Origin: JADZFO01 sp964512635
GTDB lineage: Bacteria > 4484-113 > JAFGCY01
Direction of reading: 5' to 3'
Length of the DNA: 64,000 nucleotides
NCBI GenBank assembly: GCA_964512635.1
Contig: CAZEJB010000015.1
Coordinates: 1 to 64,000, forward strand
Shown here: positions 52,330 through 59,390 of the stretch, one piece after another
How positions within the stretch are numbered: the first letter of the stretch is position 1
How the letters are laid out: each line of letters begins with the position of its first letter
Made by a program: the position numbers and the translations under genes
The notes under the pieces: model-generated
What the model was told of the DNA's origin: nothing
The model's database searches: none
What the model saw: only the letters and a program-made list of their open reading frames with translations

Positions 52330-52369
52330 GCGGCCCCGGCCGGCCCGGGCGGCCTATGTAAAGGCGATG

Positions 52370-52375
52370 TATAAT
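52370..52375 (+). promoter_or_regulatory. -10 element for a leaderless glmU transcript
   Basis: TATAAT, a perfect consensus, ends 9 bases before the ATG at 52385. An upstream ATG at 52367 overlaps the element and would add six unlikely residues. Confidence 0.6.
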
Positions 52376-52384
52376 CCGCCTGCC

Positions 52385-54448
52385 ATGAGTGGGCAACTGG
52401 CCTGTGTAATCCTGGCTGCCGGGCGCAGCACCCGTTTCAAGTCCAGCAAAAGCAAGCTCCTGCATGAACTTGCCGGGCGGCCGCTGGTGGAATGGGCGCT
52501 GGATACCCTGCTGCAGCTCGACCCGGCGCAGATCGTCATCGTCTACGGCGCGCACAGCTCTGAGCTGACCACGCGCTACAGCGAAGGCTATCGCGGCAAG
52601 CACATCGACTTCGTTCTGCAGGACCCGCCCCTGGGTACTGCGCACGCGCTGGCCCAGGTTGAGACAGTCCTGCGACCCGGGATCGACAACCTGGTCGTAC
52701 TGCCCGGTGATGCCCCGTTGATGACCGTCGAGCATCTGCGCGAGCTTTCGCGAAGGAAAGCCCAGCTGCGCTGCGACCATGTCGTAATCAGCGCCGAAGT
52801 GCCAAACCCCTACGGCTACGGCCGAGTTGTGCGCGACCCCGATAACCCGGATATGGTGGCGATGATTGTCGAGGAATCGGATGCCTCGGCGGAGAAGAAG
52901 CTGCTTCGGGAAATCAATTCCAGCATGTACCTGTTCAGCTCGGATGTGTTTGAGCACCTGCGGGTGGCCTCTGAGCTGATCGGCCGCAGCGCCGTCAAGG
53001 GCGAGTATTACCTGACGGATGTCGCCCGGGTGTCCTCCATGGGCGCCTACATGATCGACGACTCTGCTCTGATCGAAGGCCTCAATGACCGGCTTCAGCT
53101 TGCCCGAATGGACGCCCTCGTCCAGCAGCGCCTGCGCGAAAGGTGGATGACCGAAGGCGTGTCATTTATCCTTCCTGAGACCAGCTATCTGCACTCTGAC
53201 ATCCAGCTCGGACAGGACGTTGTTGTCGGCCCGCAATGTTACCTCGCCCACGGGACAAGCGTCGGCGAGGGAACCGTGCTGCAGCAGGGCTGCCACCTCG
53301 ACGCCTGCACCGTCGGCAGCGCCTGCAACCTGCTGCACGTCCACGCCCATGAAGCGGTGATCGGCAATCATGTGCGCATCGGCCCCTATGCCAACCTGCG
53401 GCCGGGCACTGTGCTGGAAGACGATGTCCGGGTCGGCAACTTTGTAGAGACCAAAAAGGCGCATGTCGGCCGCGGCTCCAAACTGCCGCACCTGAGCTAT
53501 GTCGGCGACGCCACGATTGGGGTCGGCTGCAACATCGGCGCCGGCACCATCTTCTGCAACTACGACGGAATCAACAAGCACCACACCACGCTTGGGGACG
53601 GCGTCTTTGTTGGCTCCAACTCCAGTCTCCAGGCTCCCCTTAGCATCGGCGACGGCGCTTTTGTGGCGATGGCCAGCGCGGTGACCCGCGATGTACCCTC
53701 TGGAGCTCTGGCTGTCGGCCGGGCACGCCAGGAAAACAAGCCTGGCTATGTTGAGCGGCTGCGTCGCCGGCAGGCTGGCGAGGCCGATCCTCCCTCTGAG
53801 GACCCTGTTGTTGAGCAGGAGGTCTTCGAGTCTGTAGTGGACAACGCGGCGGCTGAAACTGGCGTCAGTGAGCCCGCAGACCTGGCGACAGCCCCGGCAC
53901 CCAACCAGCCGGATGCCGCACTGGAAATGCCTTTTGCAGATGTAGTTTCCGAGCCGGCAACGGCGCCAGATCTGGCTTCTCAGCCTGAAGCAGAGCCTGA
54001 ACCGCAACCTGAGGCAGAACCGCCCACTCGCTCTGCGCTGGATCCGAGCCCCCAGCCCACCAGCCTGCCGGGCCCGCAGCCGCACTATGGCCGGCTGAGT
54101 GTGGAGCAGGTCCAATCCGGCTACCCGGACCATTCCGGCGAGGGTGAACTCATCGAGCCCCTGCAGTTGCCCGAAGCAGATGTCGTGATCCATGCGATCG
54201 AAGACGGCCAGACGGCGCAGGTTTCGATCGGCAGCGCGAGCCAGCTGGAAGAACTGGCGGAACAGATGAGCGACAGCGTGCTCGGCGGCGCCGGCAGCCT
54301 CGGCACCGACCCCGGCTTCTCCGGCAGCATTCACAGCAGCGGCTATGTCCCCGATGGCCTTGTGATTCGAGTGGAGGACGAGGCGCCAGCCAGGGAAGGC
54401 GAAGACGCAGATTCCGGGACTCAGGAGCCCGGGGAGGAGCTTCGATGA
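52385..54448 (+). CDS. glmU: Bifunctional GlmU with long C-terminal extension
   Basis: 687 residues. The N-terminal uridylyltransferase begins VILAAGRSTRFKSSKSK. The left-handed beta-helix acetyltransferase spans about 235-450, with the active-site region KLPHLSYVGD and GAGTIFCNYDGINKH. It makes UDP-GlcNAc from GlcN-1-P. After about residue 460 there are roughly 225 extra residues, acidic and Pro/Ala/Glu-rich, likely disordered, which GlmU proteins normally lack. Start 52385 gives the usual family N-terminus. The stop overlaps prs by 4 bases. Confidence 0.93.
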   Translation: MSGQLACVILAAGRSTRFKSSKSKLLHELAGRPLVEWALDTLLQLDPAQIVIVYGAHSSELTTRYSEGYRGKHIDFVLQDPPLGTAHALAQVETVLRPGIDNLVVLPGDAPLMTVEHLRELSRRKAQLRCDHVVISAEVPNPYGYGRVVRDPDNPDMVAMIVEESDASAEKKLLREINSSMYLFSSDVFEHLRVASELIGRSAVKGEYYLTDVARVSSMGAYMIDDSALIEGLNDRLQLARMDALVQQRLRERWMTEGVSFILPETSYLHSDIQLGQDVVVGPQCYLAHGTSVGEGTVLQQGCHLDACTVGSACNLLHVHAHEAVIGNHVRIGPYANLRPGTVLEDDVRVGNFVETKKAHVGRGSKLPHLSYVGDATIGVGCNIGAGTIFCNYDGINKHHTTLGDGVFVGSNSSLQAPLSIGDGAFVAMASAVTRDVPSGALAVGRARQENKPGYVERLRRRQAGEADPPSEDPVVEQEVFESVVDNAAAETGVSEPADLATAPAPNQPDAALEMPFADVVSEPATAPDLASQPEAEPEPQPEAEPPTRSALDPSPQPTSLPGPQPHYGRLSVEQVQSGYPDHSGEGELIEPLQLPEADVVIHAIEDGQTAQVSIGSASQLEELAEQMSDSVLGGAGSLGTDPGFSGSIHSSGYVPDGLVIRVEDEAPAREGEDADSGTQEPGEELR

Positions 54449-55398
54449 TCCGCACTGAGCGGCCGCTGATGCTGATCGGCGGTAACAGCAACCCCGGCCT
54501 GTGGGAAGAGGTCAGCCAGAACCTGGGTCTGCCGCTGACAAAGTGTACGGTCAGCCGCTTCTCGGATGGCGAGGTGCGGGTCAAGATCGAGGAATCTGTC
54601 CGTGACGCCTACTGTTTTATCCTGCAGTCCACCTGTGCACCGGTCAACGACAACCTGATGGAACTGCTGCTGATCATCGACGCCCTGCACCGGGCCAGCG
54701 CCTACCGCATCGGCGTTGTTACGCCCTACTACGGCTATGCCCGCCAGGACAAGAAGCTGGCGCCGCGCGAGCCGATCAGCGCGCGTCTGGTGGCCAACCT
54801 GATCGAGAACGCCGGGGCCTCGCGCCTGCTGGCGATGGACCTGCACAGTAACGCGATCCAGGGCTTCTTCAACATTCCGGTGGACCACCTGACGGCGGCC
54901 AACGAGCTTTGCGATTACATGTTCTCGGATGGCTGGGCCGAAGGCGACTGTGTGGTGGTCAGCCCGGACGTCGGAGGCGTGGAGCGCGCGAGCTATGTTG
55001 CCGACCGCCTGAACCTGCCGATCGCGATCATCGCCAAGCGGCGGCCTGAGCCGAACGTGGCCGAGGTGATTGAGGTGGTCGGTCACGTGAAGGGCAAGCG
55101 CTGCATCCTCTTCGACGACATGATTGATACCGCCGGCAGCCTGAAGGCTGGAGCCACGCGGCTGATGGAGCACGGCGCCACCTCGGTCCGCGCCTATGCC
55201 AGCCACGGCATTTTCAGCGGCAGCGCGGTGCAGAACATTCTGGAAAGCCCGGTCGAACTGATGACGGTGACCAACACCATCCCGATGCGTGACGCGACGA
55301 ATGTCGAGCGCATCCGCTATATCAGCGTCGCTCGTTTGATCGCCGAGGCAATCCGCCGCAACTACATGGGCATGAGTATCAGCAGCCTGTTCAGGTAG
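54445..55398 (+). CDS. prs: Ribose-phosphate pyrophosphokinase
   Basis: 317 residues. The PRPP loop reads CILFDDMIDTAGSLKAGA; VVTPYYGYARQDKKLAPREPISA carries the ATP-binding flexible loop. It makes PRPP from ribose-5-phosphate and ATP for nucleotide, His and Trp synthesis. The ATG overlaps the glmU stop by 4 bases (ATGA), so the two are translated together, the same order as in Bacillus and other bacteria. Confidence 0.96.
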   Translation: MIRTERPLMLIGGNSNPGLWEEVSQNLGLPLTKCTVSRFSDGEVRVKIEESVRDAYCFILQSTCAPVNDNLMELLLIIDALHRASAYRIGVVTPYYGYARQDKKLAPREPISARLVANLIENAGASRLLAMDLHSNAIQGFFNIPVDHLTAANELCDYMFSDGWAEGDCVVVSPDVGGVERASYVADRLNLPIAIIAKRRPEPNVAEVIEVVGHVKGKRCILFDDMIDTAGSLKAGATRLMEHGATSVRAYASHGIFSGSAVQNILESPVELMTVTNTIPMRDATNVERIRYISVARLIAEAIRRNYMGMSISSLFR

Positions 55399-55468
55399 AC
55401 TCCTGGCGCTGACTGCCTCTTTTTTGGAACAGCCGACCAGCGTGTGCTCCTTCCTGCCCGCGCGCAGC

Positions 55469-55474
55469 TAGAAT
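55469..55474 (+). promoter_or_regulatory. -10 element for a leaderless small membrane-protein transcript
   Basis: TAGAAT ends 8 bases before the ATG at 55483. Confidence 0.5.
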
Positions 55475-55482
55475 CTGATGAC

Positions 55483-55890
55483 ATGTCCTTCTTTGACCGC
55501 GAGGTTCAATGGCCTGATTACAGCGACGAACGCATCGGCCGGCTGCCGCGGCCTTGGATCTTTTTTCGCGACCCAGCTTTCTGGCTCAGCCTCCCACTGC
55601 TTTTGTTGATGCCAGCCCTGTTTTGCACGGTCTGGTTGGGTCCGTCCGGCGCACTAGGCTCAACTGGCGCAAGCGGGCACTGGGGCTTCTGGGTTCTGCT
55701 GGCCCTTTCTGTGCTCCACCCTCTCAGTCTGCTTTGGCTGCTTTGGGACAGTTATCGCTGGGACCTGCCGCGCCGCGGAATCCTGCTGCTGTACTTCCTG
55801 CTGAGCATCGGCATGTATCTGGCGGTCTATCTCTTCAGTTTTCGCAGCGAGTGGCTGATGCATGTGGCCAACGAGCAGCGTAACCGCTAG
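55483..55890 (+). CDS. Small membrane protein, unknown function
   Basis: 135 residues with three hydrophobic segments (PAFWLSLPLLLLMPALF; HWGFWVLLALSVLHPLSLLWLLW; GILLLYFLLSIGMYLAVYLF). No family recognised. I chose the ATG at 55483 because the preceding residues are not membrane-protein-like and the -10 lies 8 bases upstream. Confidence 0.65.
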   Translation: MSFFDREVQWPDYSDERIGRLPRPWIFFRDPAFWLSLPLLLLMPALFCTVWLGPSGALGSTGASGHWGFWVLLALSVLHPLSLLWLLWDSYRWDLPRRGILLLYFLLSIGMYLAVYLFSFRSEWLMHVANEQRNR

Positions 55891-55913
55891 TCTGCGTTTC
55901 GGCGCAGCATTCC

Positions 55914-55949
55914 CCGAGCCGCAGCCCGCACCAGCCGGCTGCGGCTCGG
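55914..55949. terminator. Bidirectional hairpin between convergent genes
   Basis: CCGAGCCGCAGCC and GGCTGCGGCTCGG form a 13-bp stem with a 10-base loop, between convergent genes ending at 55890 and 55965. No T-run follows; the sequence CCCTAC after it also follows the REP-like palindrome at 47428. Confidence 0.55.
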
Positions 55950-55964
55950 CCCTACAGCGGCCCC

Positions 55965-56384
55965 CTAGGAAAGACTGTATTCAAACAGGATCGGATACTC
56001 CATGCCGCCGCTGTCGGCGAAGTCGATCTCGCCGCGCAGGCGGGCAAAGGCGCCGGTCCCGCTGCCCGGAACCACCGAGCGACGGCTGCGCATCACTCCG
56101 CCGCTGAGCTGGCCCACGTGCTCCAGCACAAAGCTGCCCTGCTGGTCCCCGATGCCGCCGGTCACGCGCTCGAAGCCGTAAACCAGCGCGGTGCCATTGC
56201 CGCAGTAGCAGCGCAGCTCTTCAAGGATGCCTTCCCCATGCAGGACGCCCTGGTAGCCCAGGACATAGCTCCCATGGGTCAGTTGTGCGCCGCCGGGGAT
56301 TTCGGTGACCGGGGCTTCACATCCGCCGCGCGGGCGGATGGTGGTGCAGACGCGCTGCAGTGATGCAACCGAAAGGCTGCCCAT
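55965..56384 (-). CDS. DUF3224 family protein
   Basis: 139 residues. GSFVLEHVGQLSGG and VVPGSGTGAFARLRGEIDF match the DUF3224 pattern. Probably a small cytoplasmic beta-barrel; its function is unknown. SD AAGGAGGA is about 6 bases before the ATG. A CRP/FNR-like site lies about 105 bases upstream (56488-56505), linking it to the same control as the respiratory operons. Confidence 0.8.
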   Translation of the reverse strand: MGSLSVASLQRVCTTIRPRGGCEAPVTEIPGGAQLTHGSYVLGYQGVLHGEGILEELRCYCGNGTALVYGFERVTGGIGDQQGSFVLEHVGQLSGGVMRSRRSVVPGSGTGAFARLRGEIDFADSGGMEYPILFEYSLS

Positions 56385-56487
56385 GGTGGTCCTCCTTACA
56401 CTTCTTGCACCGGGCTACGCCCAGTGTCTTGCCGGTATCAATCAGTGTTAGTGACCTGCACTATCCAGCCGTGTTCCCAAAAATGCA

Positions 56488-56505
56488 CTGTGACTTTCTT
56501 CACGA
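56488..56505 (-). promoter_or_regulatory. CRP/FNR-like inverted repeat upstream of the DUF3224 gene
   Basis: On the minus strand it reads TCGTGAAGAAAGTCACAG, which keeps the TCGTGAA and GTCACA of the actA site. It overlaps the last codons of the YcaQ-like gene and the start of the intergenic region. Confidence 0.5.
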
Positions 56506-57747
56506 TTGCGCGGCCTTCAGCGCCTTCTTCAGGCGGGCCGCCAGCGCCGCTGGATCGGTCTTCAGCACGCTGACTTCCGGCGTAGCGTGCCAGTCGGCGC
56601 AGCGCTGCACTGCGCCGGCGAGATCCTGCAGATCGACAGCGTCCAGCTTCACCCCCGGCTCGAGGTGCAGCGCGCGCAGCTCAAAGACGCCGTCCCTGCG
56701 GTGTGCCTTGGCGTCGACGCGGCCGACCAGGCGTCCACGCAGCAGGATCGGCAGGGTGAAGTAGCCAAAGATGCGCTTGTGCTCGGGGGTGTAGCACTCG
56801 ATCAGGTAGTCAAAACCAAACAGCTGGCTCGCACGCAAACGGTGCCAGACCAGCGGATCAAAGGGCGAGAGCAGCGCGCTATGCGTAGCCTGCAGCTTGC
56901 CGGACTCGGCCTTCCTCAGCAGCGGCAGCAGGTCGCGGTGCAGGTAGGCCTTCTCTTTGATGCCTTCAATCTGAGCCCCCAGCAGCGCGCCTTCCTCCAA
57001 CAGTTCACGGATCGCGCGCTGGCTGCGCACCTGGCGCTGGCGATAATAGTCCCGCAGCCAGGGCTCGGTGGCAGGGCCCAGGTGCAGCGCCGAGCGGCGC
57101 GTCAGCTCCAGCGCGGAGGCCTCGGGGCTCAGCGCCTGGGCGTCGTCCCACTGGGGCAGCACGCGCTCGGTGAGGTCATAGACGCGCTGGAAACGCTCGC
57201 GGCGGGGAATCATCAGCCGCCCGGTATACATCAGCAGCTCCAGCGCAAGCTTTTCGTCCTTCCAGTCCCACCAGACCCCGCGCTTACGCTCTTCAGGCTC
57301 AAAGTCGGCGCTGCGCAGCGGACCCTCGTCCCGAATGCGCTGGATGATGTGCTCGACGAGCTTCTCGTTTTTTGCCAGCCACTGGAAGTTGCGCTTCCAC
57401 TGCAGGGTGGCGTTCTCGTCCGGGAGACGTAGCGCGCGCCAGCGCCAAAGCGCAAAGTCCTCAATCGGAATCCAGCACATCGCGTGCGAGAAGAATTCAA
57501 AGAGCTTGCCGCTGGCGTGAGTCTGGTCCAGCCAGCGCGGCTCATAGTCCCCGAGGCGGCTGAAGAGCACCAGATAGGGGCTGCGGGCGACGACGTGGAT
57601 CGTGTCAATCTGAAGCAGGCCCATGCGTCGGATGCAGGCCAGCACGTCCGCCTTCTTAGCCGCCCGTTTCGGCGGCTCCAGCAGGCCCTGCTGATGCAGC
57701 AGCATGAGGCGGGCGGCTTGGGCAGAAATGCTCAGCGCAGGAGCCAT
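56500..57747 (-). CDS. YcaQ-like winged-helix DNA glycosylase family protein
   Basis: 415 residues of the HTH_42/YcaQ family. LQIDTIHVVARSPYLVLFSRLGDY, the SHAMCWIP region and LLSPFDPLVWHRLRASQLFGFDYLIECY are typical. In E. coli YcaQ opens interstrand crosslinks by removing damaged bases; the same role is likely here but unproven. Start at 57747 lies 6 bases after TAGTAT. Confidence 0.9.
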   Translation of the reverse strand: MAPALSISAQAARLMLLHQQGLLEPPKRAAKKADVLACIRRMGLLQIDTIHVVARSPYLVLFSRLGDYEPRWLDQTHASGKLFEFFSHAMCWIPIEDFALWRWRALRLPDENATLQWKRNFQWLAKNEKLVEHIIQRIRDEGPLRSADFEPEERKRGVWWDWKDEKLALELLMYTGRLMIPRRERFQRVYDLTERVLPQWDDAQALSPEASALELTRRSALHLGPATEPWLRDYYRQRQVRSQRAIRELLEEGALLGAQIEGIKEKAYLHRDLLPLLRKAESGKLQATHSALLSPFDPLVWHRLRASQLFGFDYLIECYTPEHKRIFGYFTLPILLRGRLVGRVDAKAHRRDGVFELRALHLEPGVKLDAVDLQDLAGAVQRCADWHATPEVSVLKTDPAALAARLKKALKAAQS

Positions 57748-57753
57748 GCGGCA

Positions 57754-57759
57754 ATACTA
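57754..57759 (-). promoter_or_regulatory. -10 element for a leaderless YcaQ-like transcript
   Basis: TAGTAT on the minus strand ends 6 bases before the ATG at 57747. Confidence 0.5.
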
Positions 57760-57855
57760 GCATACATATGATGGGTAAATAATGAAAGTATCGAGCCACA
57801 CTGAGAAGTCAGAATGAGCGCAAACCAAATGCGTTATCATCTGAGCGGAGCAAAC

Positions 57856-58071
57856 ATGACACAAACTCTCGAACTGCACCCCCACTACATCACCGATGAG
57901 GAAGGTCAGCGGCGATCTGTAGTACTTTCCGTCGAAGAATTCGAGGCCCTTGTGGACCGTCTTGAAGATGCTCTCGACATCGAAATCCTGCGCGCCGCCA
58001 GGGACAGCGCGACCGAGTTCCGCTCGTGGAAGGCGATTGAGGCCGAGCTGGAAGCTGAAAAGCGGCTGTGA
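57856..58071 (+). CDS. Phd/YefM-like antitoxin
   Basis: 71 residues. HYITDEEGQRRSVVLSVEEFEALVDRLED is the Phd/YefM-type pattern: short DNA-binding start, then a helix that covers the toxin. The ATG at 57856 is preferred because GCGGAG lies 5 bases upstream; the ATGs at 57814 and 57829 are alternatives. TATCAT (57835-57840) is a possible -10. It overlaps the toxin start. Confidence 0.82.
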   Translation: MTQTLELHPHYITDEEGQRRSVVLSVEEFEALVDRLEDALDIEILRAARDSATEFRSWKAIEAELEAEKRL

Positions 58072-58337
58072 GTTACGAGGTTGTTCTCGACCGCAGGGCC
58101 GAGCGCAAGCTGCGCAGCTTTTCCGATTCAACACTGAGAGCAATCAGAGACAAACTCAATTTGCTGAGCGAGAACCAACGGCCTCCAGGGTGTCAGAAAC
58201 TGACCAACAGTGAACCACCGGAATGGAAGCTGCGTACTGGCGATGTTCGCATCCTGTACTACGTCGATGACTCAATTCAGGAAGTCAGGGTCTTTGCGAT
58301 CGAGCCCCGCGACAAGGTGTACAAGAAGCGGCGCTAG
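58068..58337 (+). CDS. RelE/ParE family toxin
   Basis: 89 residues. YEVVLDRRAERKLRSFSD and GDVRILYYVDDSIQEVRVFAIEPRDKVYK fit the RelE/ParE fold, whose RelE members cut mRNA at the ribosome. The GTG at 58068 overlaps the antitoxin stop by 4 bases (GTGA), so the pair is translationally coupled. Confidence 0.88.
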   Translation: MSYEVVLDRRAERKLRSFSDSTLRAIRDKLNLLSENQRPPGCQKLTNSEPPEWKLRTGDVRILYYVDDSIQEVRVFAIEPRDKVYKKRR

Positions 58338-58353
58338 CCGATCACTTTGGTGC

Positions 58354-58359
58354 TAGTCT
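58354..58359 (+). promoter_or_regulatory. -10 element for a leaderless membrane-protein transcript
   Basis: TAGTCT with TGC just upstream (extended -10) ends 8 bases before the GTG at 58368. Confidence 0.45.
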
Positions 58360-58367
58360 ATCAACTC

Positions 58368-59252
58368 GTGAACTGGCTCCTGCGAACAATCAGTGGCTGT
58401 GATCCTGACGAAGCGCAGTCCGCCATTCGGCAGTATTGGCTATCTCATCAGCGACAGATCTTTGGGCTGTCTGCTGTCTCCTTTCTAGCTGTTGTGATCC
58501 TTAACTCGGTTGCTCCGTCAGTTGATTTGCTCAGATTCCCCGGTCCATGCACTTCAGACCCACGCTGGGAGAGTGCGGAGCAGGTGCCGCCGAGCATGCT
58601 TGGTTGGTACGACTACTCCCATTACGTTTGGCTGCCAGATTTGACACCACTGCTTTTGTTGGTCCCGCTGCTTTGGATTCCTACCATGAGTTTTGCTCCC
58701 ACTGGCTTGTCGGTCGAGTCCTGTGTTTTTGCTCGTAAGAGCTGGACGATGGCATGTTGCCTGTCCCCAGCCTTGCTGCAGGGTCTTTACAATGGTTTTA
58801 GTTTGGCGGCAACGGACGACTTCCAGTTCTATCCCGACGCGCTCGCCGTTGGAGTGATCACATTCCTGATGCCAGCATTAGTAGCTGTGAGTTGCCTCTC
58901 GCCGCGAGGACTTAAGAACCTACAAGGCTATGTCTTCCTGGCGTCGTTTCCCATGGCAATGCTCTTAAATACTGGAGTGACCTGGCTTCGCTATGACGCT
59001 TCCCAGACCGGGATCTCACTTCAATATGTGTATGGGCTGGCCCCGGCAAGCATCGCTCTACCTTTGGGACTTCTTCTCCTCACGCGCACAAGACTCTGGA
59101 CCTATGTGCTGGCGACGCTACTCTACCTCGTTTGCAAGCTCTGGCTGTTACCACTAGGCGACACGATCGGACCCGAGTGGTGCGAAGTTGTAGGCAGGAT
59201 TGCGCCTGCAATTGGATCCAGTGACTATGTGTTTGTGACTGGTGCATTCTGA
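58368..59252 (+). CDS. Integral membrane protein, unknown function, AT-richer than neighbours
   Basis: 294 residues with about seven membrane spans (SAVSFLAVVILNSVAPSVDLL; LTPLLLLVPLLWIPT; ASIALPLGLLLLTRT and others). No family recognised. Its base composition is visibly less GC-rich than the core genes and it follows a toxin-antitoxin pair, so it may be acquired. The GTG at 58368 fits a nearby extended -10; the TTG at 58347 is the other possible start. Confidence 0.65.
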   Translation: MNWLLRTISGCDPDEAQSAIRQYWLSHQRQIFGLSAVSFLAVVILNSVAPSVDLLRFPGPCTSDPRWESAEQVPPSMLGWYDYSHYVWLPDLTPLLLLVPLLWIPTMSFAPTGLSVESCVFARKSWTMACCLSPALLQGLYNGFSLAATDDFQFYPDALAVGVITFLMPALVAVSCLSPRGLKNLQGYVFLASFPMAMLLNTGVTWLRYDASQTGISLQYVYGLAPASIALPLGLLLLTRTRLWTYVLATLLYLVCKLWLLPLGDTIGPEWCEVVGRIAPAIGSSDYVFVTGAF

Positions 59253-59288
59253 CTGATTTAAGGCGACGGTGCCTTGCTACCGCAAGCA

Positions 59289-59314
59289 AAAGGGCGGCAT
59301 CGCTGCCGCCCTTT
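59289..59314. terminator. Intrinsic terminator between the membrane gene and infB
   Basis: AAAGGGCGGCA-TCGC-TGCCGCCCTTT is a perfect 11-bp stem. T-rich sequence follows on both strands (GTTGTTT on plus, TTTGCTTG on minus), so it can end the infB operon and the convergent membrane gene. Confidence 0.8.
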
Positions 59315-59390
59315 GTTGTTTCGTTAACAGTGTCTCTCTGGGAGACGCAGACGGATCGTCCGCGCTCCGTCACGCGCTCCGGGCGCGCCG

